This document shows, one piece after another, positions 1 to 6,467 of a stretch of 7,441 bases of DNA (its first letter is position 1; every line of letters starts with the position of its first letter). The notes beneath the pieces were generated by a model that did no database searches, was not told where the DNA came from, and worked only from the letters and a program-made list of their open reading frames with translations. The position numbers and the translations under genes were made by a program. Source of the DNA: a bacterium (GTDB lineage: Bacteria; Chloroflexota; Chloroflexia; Thermomicrobiales; UBA6265); the NCBI GenBank assembly GCA_029977305.1, contig JAPOLF010000102.1, forward strand, positions 1 through 7,441, given 5' to 3'.

Positions 1-40
1 CATCGCGGTGAAGCTCGACGTGGGGAATGGGGAATCGGAA
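1..40. other. Short stretch after the ferric-reductase-like gene
   Basis: Forty bases lie between the stop codon of the reductase-like gene and the window edge. On the minus strand they carry two adjacent copies of ATTCCCC. The last three bases on that strand read ATG at the very edge, so a further gene of the same operon could start here, but no clear Shine-Dalgarno sequence precedes it and no codon after it can be read. No terminator hairpin is visible. Confidence 0.4.
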
Positions 41-724
41 TCAGGCATTGCCCGCCGCACGCTGCCGACGACTGCCGCCCACCGTCCGATAGACCACCAA
101 TCCGATCGCCACCGATCCGGTGATGACGTACATCCCGCGGCCCCACCAGGTGCCGCTGTCGCTGCCGGCGAAGAGGCCGTGGAGCAGCATCAGCACGAAG
201 AGCGGGTAGGTGAGCCAGTGCAGCGCCTTCCACGCCTTGTGCCCGATGCGGGATTTCATCCCGACGCTCGCCGCGATGATCACCATGATCCACGCCGCGA
301 TCACGCCGAACCCGATCCACGGCTCGGCGCCCGTTGCTGCGAACGGCACCGCGACTTGTCGCAGGCCGAACTCGACGAACGGATCCGCCATCAGACTGAG
401 GATGTGCAGCACCAGGAAACCGAAGGCGAGCGACATCGCGAAGCCGTGCAGCATCGTCGTTGTCAGGCGGCGCTCTCCCTTCGGTGTGCCGGTTGCCAAC
501 CCCAGCCCGAGTACGAAGCTGAACCAGAGCAGCAGGTACATCGCGATGCCCGAGGCGCGCACCAGGTACCACGTCGCGGGGCTGAGGGAGATGCCATAGC
601 GATCACCGAGCACCTTCAGCCCGATGACCACCCATGAGGCGAGGACCAAGCCGATCATGCCCCACTCGAACCCGCTCAGCGGCCGCCGGGTCTTGACGGC
701 CGATGGTGAGGGTGACGTTCCCAT
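41..724 (-). CDS. Ferric-reductase-like transmembrane protein (heme b domain only)
   Basis: A 227-residue integral membrane protein with about six hydrophobic helices (near residues 20-38, 52-76, 91-113, 136-155, 168-187 and 195-212). Four histidines form two pairs: H93 and H107 in helix 3, H169 and H182 in helix 5. Spacings of 14 and 13 match the bis-heme ligands of NADPH oxidases and ferric reductases (H101/H115 and H209/H222 in NOX2). The family moves electrons across the membrane through two b hemes. The FAD/NAD(P)H-binding domain of full-length enzymes is absent, so electrons must come from a separate partner. The start is set by AGGAGG five bases upstream. That Shine-Dalgarno sequence overlaps the stop codon of the upstream gene, which suggests translational coupling. 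The family call is firm; the acceptor (ferric iron, oxygen, a periplasmic protein) cannot be read from the sequence. An MsrQ-like role is an alternative. Confidence 0.87.
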   Translation of the reverse strand: MGTSPSPSAVKTRRPLSGFEWGMIGLVLASWVVIGLKVLGDRYGISLSPATWYLVRASGIAMYLLLWFSFVLGLGLATGTPKGERRLTTTMLHGFAMSLAFGFLVLHILSLMADPFVEFGLRQVAVPFAATGAEPWIGFGVIAAWIMVIIAASVGMKSRIGHKAWKALHWLTYPLFVLMLLHGLFAGSDSGTWWGRGMYVITGSVAIGLVVYRTVGGSRRQRAAGNA

Positions 725-733
725 CGCGCCCTC

Positions 734-1210
734 CTAGGACGACCGGGTGCGCGCATGCGCACGTCGGGAGGAGCCTTCGCTCGGCTGCTGGCCATCGCCC
801 CACTGCGGCATGGCGGGGGCGTCACCGATGATCCAGGCACCGTCGTCGTCGTTGCCTTCGCCTTCGCCTTCGTCGGTCTCTCCACCCCATTCTTCGTCGT
901 GGGAATCCCCTCCAGACCAGGAGTTGTCGTGCGACTCCTCCTCGCCCCAGTTCCAGTCGATGATCGGCTGCTCGTCCTTCGGCTCGGCGGCCTGGGCGAT
1001 CCGCGGCTGCTCGATCTCCTGCGCGACCGGCGCCGGTTGCGCCTCAGTGGTCGGCGGGGTGCCGGTCAGGCTGATCAGCCCGAGCGCGGCGACGAACGAC
1101 GCCAGCGACCCCGCGACGAGGGCGCGGCGGGTCTTCGCCTCCTTGGCGGCGCGGGCGGTTGCCGCGGCGCGGGCGCGGTCGGCGGCGGTGGATTCAGGAT
1201 TGGTGGCCAT
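734..1210 (-). CDS. Membrane-anchored acidic Trp-rich protein, function unknown
   Basis: A 158-residue protein I do not recognise. Residues 1-29 are polar, Ala-rich and basic; residues 30-48 form one membrane helix; residues 50-75 are a Pro/Gln/Ala linker. Residues 76-140 hold 22 Asp/Glu and one Lys, six Trp (86, 88, 98, 108, 126, 137) and two SHD motifs with H94 and H104. The last twelve residues are basic. The basic N-terminus before the helix predicts that the acidic domain faces outward. The start at 1210 is preferred over an in-frame ATG at 1270 because AAAGGGGAG lies seven bases before it. The gene is first in an operon with the ferric-reductase-like protein, and its TAG stop overlaps that gene's Shine-Dalgarno sequence. 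Inference: the acidic, His-containing domain could bind metal or an electron-transfer partner for the heme protein. There is no heme, flavin or Fe-S motif. Confidence 0.75.
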   Translation of the reverse strand: MATNPESTAADRARAAATARAAKEAKTRRALVAGSLASFVAALGLISLTGTPPTTEAQPAPVAQEIEQPRIAQAAEPKDEQPIIDWNWGEEESHDNSWSGGDSHDEEWGGETDEGEGEGNDDDGAWIIGDAPAMPQWGDGQQPSEGSSRRAHARTRSS

Positions 1211-1277
1211 CGGTGTACTCCCCTTTCGTGGTGCCAATCGGGCCCACGTGCATCGGTTGTCTGCTTTCACGATAGGC

Positions 1278-1298
1278 CAGCATCCTTAAGGAACGCTG
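1278..1298. promoter_or_regulatory. Dyad centred on TCCTTAAGGA, possible operator
   Basis: A perfect 10-base palindrome, TCCTTAAGGA (1283-1292), is flanked by CAGC on the left and GCTG on the right, giving a longer imperfect dyad. It lies about 70 bases upstream of the start of the acidic-protein gene, where a repressor or activator of the reductase operon could bind. The position and symmetry are seen; the regulatory role is inferred and no cognate regulator is in the window. Confidence 0.3.
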
Positions 1299-1326
1299 GG
1301 AGGTCCTTGGGAATTCACCGATGACC

Positions 1327-1401
1327 CATCGAGCGGGGATGCCCGCGATGCAGCAGGCGTCATCCCCACCGCGGCACCGCAACACCGGGGCATATGCGGT
1401 G
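1327..1401. other. Cluster of strong hairpins upstream of the reductase operon
   Basis: Two compact stem-loops sit side by side. The first (1327-1350) pairs GCGGG with CCCGC around a four-base loop and continues after a two-base bulge as CATC/GATG. The second pairs CACCGCA (1375-1381) with TGCGGTG (1395-1401). An alternative long pairing joins GGGGATG (1335-1341) to CATCCCC (1361-1367) and would exclude the first hairpin. Mutually exclusive stems fit a leader RNA or attenuator read on the minus strand ahead of the gene starting at 1210, but no known riboswitch consensus is recognisable and no T-run follows on either strand. High GC content alone yields some such stems. Confidence 0.3.
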
Positions 1402-1874
1402 ATGAGCCCCCCTTTCGGCAAGGCAGCGTGGATGCAGATCATCAGCGGTGGGACGCATCGCCCGAACGCGACGCTTGATGCCGTCCTCGCTCACGCCGGG
1501 TGCGGCACACGATTTCGCGCATTCCCGAGCCGAACATCGTCTCCATCGCCAACTGGGCGGACCTGATCAGGATGCGCCCCAAGGGCAGGGATCGAGGTGG
1601 CGTGAGGATCGAAGGTGACCGGACGCGCGACCGATGCACGTGGCAGGGGCATCCTGTCTCGAACGGCACCCGCTCTGGGCGGAAACCCGGAATCGCCGAG
1701 CTCAGTGGCGTGATCCTGATCGCCGTCACCATCGCCAACACGCTGTCAGCACCACCTCCAGCCCGGCATCCCGGCGAACAACGCCAGCTGTTGGACACAC
1801 CAAGCAGCGCACCGTTCCACCTGCGAGTCGGGCGGGCGAGCGATCGCGGGAACCAAGTCGCTGGTGGGGACGTT

Positions 1875-1904
1875 TCGTCAGGTGTATGGATGGTGTGGGA
1901 CAAT
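1875..1904 (+). promoter_or_regulatory. Weak candidate promoter for the propeller gene
   Basis: GACAAT at 1899-1904 is preceded by TG with one base between, as in an extended -10 element. TCGTCA at 1875-1880 matches four of six bases of a -35 consensus with an 18-base spacer. This would give a leader of about 40 bases before the ATG at 1955. The match is weak. Confidence 0.3.
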
Positions 1905-1954
1905 GCATGGGCTTGCCACGCGGCCTGCACACACGACCATAGGGGTAAGCCATC

Positions 1955-3025
1955 ATGACTGACCGTCGCACCGCCATCCTCGGCACGCTCACCGCAGCGA
2001 TCGCCGCCGCCACCGGCACCTCCGTCGAAGCAAAGAAGAAGAAGAAGAAGTGCAAGCCCGCCTGCGCCGCCTATGCGTCGTGCAAGGCGGGGAAATGCAA
2101 GCCTCTGCCGATTCCCTCCTCCTATGTCCAAGATGTTGCCGGCGCCGTGGTGGACAGCACCGACATCAATTACGGCCCATTGCTCGCGCGCGGCACCACG
2201 CTGTATGTCGGAAACAAGGGCACCTCGCCTTCAAGCCGCCACAGTGTGCTCGTCTTCTCCGCCAACGAGAGCACTGGCGCGTTGACGTTCGTGCGGCAGT
2301 TCGGGACCTATGGGACCGAGAATGACCAAGTGAACGACACGACGGATATGACCTTTGCCGGGGACTTTCTCCTGGTCGTGGATTCCGCCGCGAGCAAGGT
2401 CAAGGTGTGGCGCGTCGATCCGACGACGGGCGTATTCACCGCCAACCAGCAACTGGGCTCAACATTCGGGACAGGAACCGACCAGTTCACCAATCCGGAA
2501 GGCATTGCCTACAGCGCCACGCATGGCAAGGTCTATGTCATCCAGAGCTACTCCATCAAGTGGTTCGACTTCAACACAACCACGGGTGTGGCCACGTACT
2601 CTGGGGAGTTGCTCCTGCCGGCCGAGGCATATCCGTACCCCAGGGATGCCGTGCTCCTCGGCGATGCGCTCTACTGTGTCGACCGGACGCTCGGCCTGCT
2701 CAAGATCACCATCAACAGCGATGGCACCGTCAGCGCGAACCCACAGGTCGTCACCGCTGCCACGGGTGACCCGGCCATTCCAGGGCCGACGGCGCTCGGG
2801 TACAAGAACGGCCGTTTCTATATCTCCAACGAAATCAGTGGGTTCATAACCCAGATCTTCAACCTCGAGACGGATGGCACGATCTCGTACGTCGACACCA
2901 TGAATCAGAGTGCCACCGAGCCGTATCAGGCAATGGTCCCACGGAGCACGGAGTTCATCGGCCAGTGGGCATACGTGAGCGTCGGCAGCGGCGATCAGAA
3001 GATCGCGCTCTTCGAGGCGCCGTAG
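1955..3025 (+). CDS. Exported beta-propeller protein with NHL-like repeats and Lys-run leader
   Basis: A 356-residue protein. Residues 1-26 form a short twin-arginine-like signal (RR at 4-5, an Ala/Thr-rich hydrophobic stretch, then VEA). Six lysines follow at 27-32, all AAG codons, then a four-cysteine patch (C33, C37, C43, C48) and a short Pro-rich linker. From about residue 65 to the end, blade-like repeats occur. The clearest run from G117 to D155 and from G172 to F206, with the NHL pattern of GxxxDQFxNPEGIAY followed by KVYVIQ and a D/F strand end. Such propellers usually bind ligands or proteins, and some are lactonases; I see no convincing catalytic set. AGGGG nine bases upstream supports the start. 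The gene stands alone on the plus strand and converges on the beta-helix array, whose products share the leader style. The fold is fairly sure; the role is unknown. Confidence 0.85.
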   Translation: MTDRRTAILGTLTAAIAAATGTSVEAKKKKKKCKPACAAYASCKAGKCKPLPIPSSYVQDVAGAVVDSTDINYGPLLARGTTLYVGNKGTSPSSRHSVLVFSANESTGALTFVRQFGTYGTENDQVNDTTDMTFAGDFLLVVDSAASKVKVWRVDPTTGVFTANQQLGSTFGTGTDQFTNPEGIAYSATHGKVYVIQSYSIKWFDFNTTTGVATYSGELLLPAEAYPYPRDAVLLGDALYCVDRTLGLLKITINSDGTVSANPQVVTAATGDPAIPGPTALGYKNGRFYISNEISGFITQIFNLETDGTISYVDTMNQSATEPYQAMVPRSTEFIGQWAYVSVGSGDQKIALFEAP

Positions 3026-3070
3026 GTTGCGGCACGTGCCTTCTGCGATGCCGAGCCGGGTGATGCCGGA
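3026..3070. other. Short convergent spacer with a small palindrome
   Basis: Only 45 bases separate the stops of the propeller gene and the last beta-helix gene. The spacer contains the perfect 10-base palindrome GGCACGTGCC (3031-3040) and a short CCGG/CCGG stem further right. Neither is followed by a T-run, so I cannot call a standard terminator on either strand. Some read-through antisense transcription is possible. Confidence 0.4.
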
Positions 3071-4105
3071 TCAGCAGATGTTCGCGCTGTTCGCGAGATA
3101 GAGCTGCGCGCCGGACGACCCGTATCCCAGGACGTTCTCGAAGATCTTCCCCGAGGCACAGTTGGCGTTGCCCAGCAACAGCGCATCTTGCTCCGCGTAG
3201 ATGCCACCGCCCGCCGTGTATCCCTGATTTTTCTGAATCGTCGCGTCGCCCGACATCGTCACCTGGGTCCCGGCCGCCGCGTAAACGCCACCCCCGAAAT
3301 CCGACGTGGCGCGATTCGCATCGACTCCCGCTGGTCCGCCAACCACGGCCGTTCCGCTCAGGATCAACTGCGCACCATCAGACAACCCGATGCCGCCGCC
3401 GTTCGGGGCGATGCAATCGCGGATCTGCGAATTACCGCCCACGGTCAGGGTGCCGCCAGCCATGGCGATGGCACCGCCGGGGTTCAGGATGCAAGAGCAT
3501 TGCTGGATCAGCGTGTTGGTGAGCCGCACCTCTCCGCTCGTGTTCGCGGCGATGGCCCCGCCCTTGCCCGCATTGCCAGACTGCATCACCACGTTCTCCA
3601 GCACCAGATTTCCCTTTGAAGGCGTGCTCGGGGTGTCCACGCCGAAACCGATCACCCCGCCCGCTTCCGGAAACGCCCCCGCAGCCCCTTTCAGCGTCAG
3701 GTTGCCGAGCGTCTTGGCGCGAAAGGTCAGCGAGTCCGCATCGGATCCGAACTGCACCGTGAACGTCCGGCCGGCGAGTTCTTGCGAGGTTTGGATCACG
3801 ACGACGTCTGATGGTCCGCAGGGCGTGATCGTCAGCCGCTTCGTGATGGTGAGGTTTTCCGTGTATTCGCCGTTCTTGAGGCAGATCGTCCCGCCGGCGC
3901 GCGTCCCTGCAATCGCGGCCGCCAAGGTCCTGTACTTGCAGCCAGTGGCACAGACGGTCGACGGGCGCTTCTTGCGCCGCTTCGCTCCCACCCCGACTGG
4001 CCCCTGCAGCCCCACCACCAGCGCCCCGACCACCGCGGCGATCGCGCGTCGACGAGTGAACAGCGTGGTCCGCATCCCGAGACCCTGGGTGAACCTGTTT
4101 GTCAT
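3071..4105 (-). CDS. Secreted right-handed beta-helix protein, copy 1 of 4 (most diverged)
   Basis: A 344-residue protein. Residues 1-41 are a twin-arginine-type signal (TRRR at 17-20, a hydrophobic stretch 21-35, ending VGVGA), followed by a short basic tract, KRRKKR (42-47). A cysteine-bearing N-terminal cap follows (C52, C56, C75, C96), then helix turns marked by GGAI/GGGI/GGGV motifs near 149, 182, 210, 236, 271 and 299. Middle cysteines are C203 (with an extra C205) and C231. C316 and the terminal C344 close the chain. I see no catalytic set of pectate lyases or other polysaccharide enzymes, so binding or adhesion is as likely as catalysis. The frame stays open to 4558, but that part is antiframe to copy 2. 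GGAG at 4113-4116, seven bases before ATG 4105, fixes the start. Only 23 bases separate it from copy 2, so the two are probably co-transcribed. Its basic tract is shortest and it lacks the shared junction block. Confidence 0.88.
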   Translation of the reverse strand: MTNRFTQGLGMRTTLFTRRRAIAAVVGALVVGLQGPVGVGAKRRKKRPSTVCATGCKYRTLAAAIAGTRAGGTICLKNGEYTENLTITKRLTITPCGPSDVVVIQTSQELAGRTFTVQFGSDADSLTFRAKTLGNLTLKGAAGAFPEAGGVIGFGVDTPSTPSKGNLVLENVVMQSGNAGKGGAIAANTSGEVRLTNTLIQQCSCILNPGGAIAMAGGTLTVGGNSQIRDCIAPNGGGIGLSDGAQLILSGTAVVGGPAGVDANRATSDFGGGVYAAAGTQVTMSGDATIQKNQGYTAGGGIYAEQDALLLGNANCASGKIFENVLGYGSSGAQLYLANSANIC

Positions 4106-4128
4106 CATTGATCTCCGTTCACGAGTCG

Positions 4129-5166
4129 TCAGCAGGAGCTGCCGCTGACCTGGAAGATCTGCGGTCCGGCGCCGGTGCTGTTCTGGTACAGCTCGTTCCC
4201 GACCACGTTCTGGGCGCTGCAGGTCGCATTCCCGGCGAGTGTCGCCGTTGCTTCGGCGTAGATGCCGCCGCCGCTCCCCTGCGCCTTGTTGTACGCGACC
4301 ATCGCGGTGTCGTTCATGGTCAGCGTGCACCCGGATTCGAGATACACCCCGCCGCCGTCGTACAGGTAGGCATCGTTCTTGTCGCCGAGGGAGGTGCCCC
4401 CGATCACCGACGAGTCGCTCATCGACATCGACGCCCCGGATCGCAGCGTGACCCCGGCCCCCTGCTCGGCATTGCAAAACGAGACCGAGGTCGTTCCCTC
4501 CAGCTGCAAGGTGCCGTAGCGCATCTCGATCCCGCCGCCGCTGGTGTTGGCGTTGCACGACCGAATCACGACGTGCTTCAGGCGGACGTTGCCGGTGGTG
4601 TAGGCGCCGATTCCGCCACCCCAGCCGAGGGAGGCACCGTTGCGCAGGGTCACGTTGCGCAGGTCGAGGTGACCGGCAACCGGGGTGGAGTCGTACCCAA
4701 GCCGGATCACTCCGCCATCGGACGCGGCCGCCACCGCCCCGTTGATGATGAACGTCTCCGCCGAGAACCCCCGGATTTTCAAGGTGTCGGTGTCGGTCAG
4801 CTCCTGGATGTCAAAGGCACGATTGGAGCCGTCGGGTTGGATGGTCACCACGTCCTCCGCCGTGCAGGGCTTGATCGTGAGGGACTTGGTGATGAGGACG
4901 TTGCCGTCGTAGGTCCCGCTCTTGAGGCAGATCCTGCTGCCCGGCCGGGCGGCCAGGGCGGCGTCGTTGAGCTCGGTGTAGTCGCACCCGACGGCGCAGA
5001 CGGTGATCGGGCCGTGGTGCCGTTTCTTGTGCTTCTTGCGTTTCTTGGCGGAGGCCACCGCTGGCGAGGTGATGCCTGCGGAGATCACCCCGATCACGGC
5101 AAGCCCGGTCCGGCGGCTCATCGGCGAGGTCAGGCGCCGGAGCAGCGACGTGGTCGGCATTGACAT
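4129..5166 (-). CDS. Secreted right-handed beta-helix protein, copy 2 of 4
   Basis: A 345-residue paralogue. The leader has SRR at 17-19 inside a long n-region and ends with ASA at 38-40. The basic tract at 41-51 mixes Lys, Arg and His instead of pure lysine. Cysteines C57, C61, C80 and C101 form the N-terminal set, C204 and C231 sit on consecutive helix turns, C316 and C345 close the C-terminus, and C280 is extra. GGGI/GGGV turn motifs recur near 183, 210, 271 and 299. The start is ATG 5166, seven bases after AAAGGGG (5174-5180); ATG 5160 is two codons further in and less well placed. The first 22 codons and the upstream spacer are nearly identical to those of copy 3, but the C-terminal coding is not. 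It probably heads a transcript that includes copy 1. No catalytic residues are recognisable; a secreted structural or binding role is inferred. Confidence 0.9.
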   Translation of the reverse strand: MSMPTTSLLRRLTSPMSRRTGLAVIGVISAGITSPAVASAKKRKKHKKRHHGPITVCAVGCDYTELNDAALAARPGSRICLKSGTYDGNVLITKSLTIKPCTAEDVVTIQPDGSNRAFDIQELTDTDTLKIRGFSAETFIINGAVAAASDGGVIRLGYDSTPVAGHLDLRNVTLRNGASLGWGGGIGAYTTGNVRLKHVVIRSCNANTSGGGIEMRYGTLQLEGTTSVSFCNAEQGAGVTLRSGASMSMSDSSVIGGTSLGDKNDAYLYDGGGVYLESGCTLTMNDTAMVAYNKAQGSGGGIYAEATATLAGNATCSAQNVVGNELYQNSTGAGPQIFQVSGSSC

Positions 5167-5205
5167 GAACCATCCCCTTTGCGTGTTCCGGCAATCAGCC
5201 ACAAA

Positions 5206-5227
5206 GGGAACGTATCACAATGGGGAA
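5206..5227 (-). promoter_or_regulatory. Candidate promoter of beta-helix copy 2
   Basis: On the minus strand TGTGATACG (5211-5219) resembles an extended -10 element, TG plus one base plus GATACG. It is flanked on both sides by TTCCC words. The same arrangement occurs ahead of copy 3, and the surrounding 61 bases (5205-5265) differ there at only three positions, although they are noncoding. No good -35 box is visible. It lies about 45 bases before the start codon. Confidence 0.4.
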
Positions 5228-5275
5228 TGGTTGCCGTGACCGCCTGGAGCGTCCCCGGTCGTGCGGCGGCATCGG

Positions 5276-5294
5276 CGCGGCGCCCTCCGCCGCG
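5276..5294 (-). terminator. GC hairpin directly after beta-helix copy 3
   Basis: Two bases after the stop codon of copy 3, CGCGGCG pairs perfectly with CGCCGCG around the five-base loop GAGGG. No T-run follows, so it is not a textbook intrinsic terminator. It may still slow polymerase or protect the 3' end before the next promoter block. Confidence 0.35.
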
Positions 5295-5296
5295 GA

Positions 5297-6337
5297 TCAG
5301 CAGGTGGCGTGGTTGACGTGGTAGATCTGCGGCCCGACACCCCCGCCCGTGCCCAAGGTATTGTCCGCGATCTTCGTGGTGTTCGTGCAGGTGGCACTGC
5401 CGTTCAGGACTGAGGTCTCCGCCGCGTAGATGCCGCCGCCGTTGTTGTTGGCAGTGTTGTTCATCACCATCGCACCGGCATCCATGGTCAATTGACTCGG
5501 GCCAACGAGTCCGATTCCTCCCCCGTTGCCATCCGATGGATCAGTTGCGGAATTGCCATCCGCGACGGTTGCACCACCGATCGTCGCGGTGTCCTTGAGG
5601 TTCATGGTCGCACTTTGATAGAGAAAGACGCCGCCGGAGGAGGGTGCGGTGCAGGCACGCACTTGAGATGCCCCATCAAGGGTCAACGTTCCGAAGAGAT
5701 GCGTGATCCCGCCACCAGTGGTCGAGGCACGGCAATCCTCGATCACGGTGTCCGTCAAGTGAACGGTGCCCGAGGTGTCGGCATAGATCCCGCCCCCCGA
5801 GGAGCAACTCCCGTTGCTCACGGTGAGGTGACGAAGCGTGAGCGTCCCAGCAGACGTCGCGAGGTTCTCCCCGCAGAAGCCGATGACGCCGCCACCCCGG
5901 AACACGTCTCCGTTTCCCCTCAGCGTCAATCCCCCTGGCGTGAGCCCGTCGACGATCAATTCGTCAAGGGAGTTCTCAAAGAATGCGTTCAACAGGGTTT
6001 GGTTCTGGATGGCGACGATCGTCACGGGAGCATCCGCCGAACACGGCCTGATGGTCAAACTCTTGGTGATCGAGACACTTTCGGAGTACTCCCCACCCTT
6101 CAGACAGATGGTGCTCCCGGCAGGAGATCCATCGATCGCGGCTTGCAGCGACGTGTACTTGCATGTTCTTGCGTTGGCGCAAACGGTGATCGGCTTCTTC
6201 TTTTTCTTCTTCTTCTTGGCGTCGATGTCGGAGAGGCCGAACGCCCCGGCGGCAAACCCGACGAGGGCGACAAACCCGGTTCGGCGGCTCATCGGCGCGG
6301 TCAGGCGCCGGAGCAGCGACGTGGTCGGCAGTGTCAT
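5297..6337 (-). CDS. Secreted right-handed beta-helix protein, copy 3 of 4
   Basis: A 346-residue protein. The leader has SRR at 17-19, a hydrophobic core 21-35 and DIDA at 37-40, then eight lysines at 41-48. Cysteines at 53, 59, 78 and 99 form the N-terminal set; the first gap is six instead of four because of two extra residues. C202 and C229 lie 27 apart on successive turns, C317 and C346 close the chain, and C155 and C178 are extra. GGG-I/V turns occur near 148, 181, 208, 235, 272, 300 and 331, giving a repeat of about 27 residues with insertions. Strand segments between turns have alternating Thr/Leu. The start at 6337 follows AAAGGGG (6345-6351) by seven bases, exactly as in copy 2. The C-terminal 34 codons are identical in DNA to those of copy 4. 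It is flanked by 130-base spacers on both sides. No lyase active site is visible. A secreted or surface binding protein is likely. Confidence 0.91.
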   Translation of the reverse strand: MTLPTTSLLRRLTAPMSRRTGFVALVGFAAGAFGLSDIDAKKKKKKKKPITVCANARTCKYTSLQAAIDGSPAGSTICLKGGEYSESVSITKSLTIRPCSADAPVTIVAIQNQTLLNAFFENSLDELIVDGLTPGGLTLRGNGDVFRGGGVIGFCGENLATSAGTLTLRHLTVSNGSCSSGGGIYADTSGTVHLTDTVIEDCRASTTGGGITHLFGTLTLDGASQVRACTAPSSGGVFLYQSATMNLKDTATIGGATVADGNSATDPSDGNGGGIGLVGPSQLTMDAGAMVMNNTANNNGGGIYAAETSVLNGSATCTNTTKIADNTLGTGGGVGPQIYHVNHATC

Positions 6338-6376
6338 GAAGCTTCCCCTTTGCGCATGCCGGCAAACATCCACAGA

Positions 6377-6397
6377 GGGAACGTATCACATTGGGAA
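6377..6397 (-). promoter_or_regulatory. Candidate promoter of beta-helix copy 3
   Basis: On the minus strand TGTGATACG (6382-6390) is again framed by TTCCC words, as ahead of copy 2. Its conservation in the spacer is the main support; no convincing -35 box is seen. Between it and the start codon, TTTGC pairs with GCAAA over an eight-base loop. The second arm overlaps the first bases of the Shine-Dalgarno region, so it could weakly mask it. Confidence 0.4.
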
Positions 6398-6439
6398 ATG
6401 GTTGCCGTGACCGCCTGGAGCGTCCTCGGTCGTGCGGCG

Positions 6440-6464
6440 GCAGCGTTGCGGTGCGTTCCGCTGC
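6440..6464 (-). other. Hairpin directly after beta-helix copy 4
   Basis: GCAGCG (6464-6459) can pair with CGCTGC (6445-6440) over a 13-base loop. It sits at the same place, just after the stop codon, as the stronger hairpin after copy 3. No T-run follows. The sequence of the stem differs between the two copies but pairing is kept, which hints at a conserved 3'-end structure. Confidence 0.3.
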
Positions 6465-6467
6465 GGA

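Larger units (their letters stand above)
1211..1954. other. Long intergenic region between divergent genes
   Basis: This region separates the minus-strand reductase operon from the plus-strand propeller gene. I find no gene I can support. The best open frame (1500-1958, plus, GTG start, 152 codons) has no Shine-Dalgarno sequence, its only start lies well after the previous stop, it overlaps the next gene's start and it resembles no family I know. A minus-strand frame at 1442-2131 is antisense to the propeller gene. The region contains a dyad near 1278-1298, compact hairpins at 1327-1401 and a weak plus-strand promoter candidate near 1875-1904. The rest shows nothing I can name. Confidence 0.6.
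5101..5402 (-). repeat. Junction repeat block, copy a (302 bases)
   Basis: This block aligns without gaps to 6272-6573 at a constant offset of 1171 bases. I count 23 mismatches in 302 positions, about 92% identity. It spans the leader coding of copy 2, the complete 130-base spacer and the C-terminal coding of copy 3. The stretch 5292-5402 (111 bases) is identical in both. Similarity falls sharply at both ends, inside the coding regions. Confidence 0.93.

Noticed and set aside
26..35. Ten-base word AATGGGGAAT shared with the spacer at 5219-5228
   Set aside because: The match is short and the surrounding bases differ; chance is sufficient.
8..637. Long plus-strand open frame opposite the reductase-like gene
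   Set aside because: Its translation is low in hydrophobic structure and rich in Arg, His, Gln and Pro. It is the antisense of a well-supported membrane protein.
652..670. tRNA T-arm-like word GGGTTCGAGT on the minus strand
   Set aside because: It lies inside the coding region of the reductase-like gene and no acceptor, D or anticodon arms surround it.
747..1324. Two overlapping plus-strand open frames opposite the acidic-protein gene
   Set aside because: They are compositional mirrors of the acidic tract and have no family resemblance; the minus-strand gene has a good Shine-Dalgarno sequence and operon fit.
1500..1958. Plus-strand frame of 152 codons in the intergenic region
   Set aside because: GTG-only start, no Shine-Dalgarno sequence, overlap with the next start codon and no recognisable domain. 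The first third has fair third-position GC, so a small real protein is not fully excluded.
4106..4558. Upstream extension of the copy 1 frame
   Set aside because: The extension overlaps copy 2 in another frame and reads as Arg/His-rich nonsense; the ATG at 4105 has a Shine-Dalgarno sequence and a signal peptide.
4099..5163. Long plus-strand open frame opposite beta-helix copy 2
   Set aside because: Antisense to a clear paralogue of the array; similar long antisense frames occur opposite copies 3 and 4 (5492-6487) because of GC-rich codon use.
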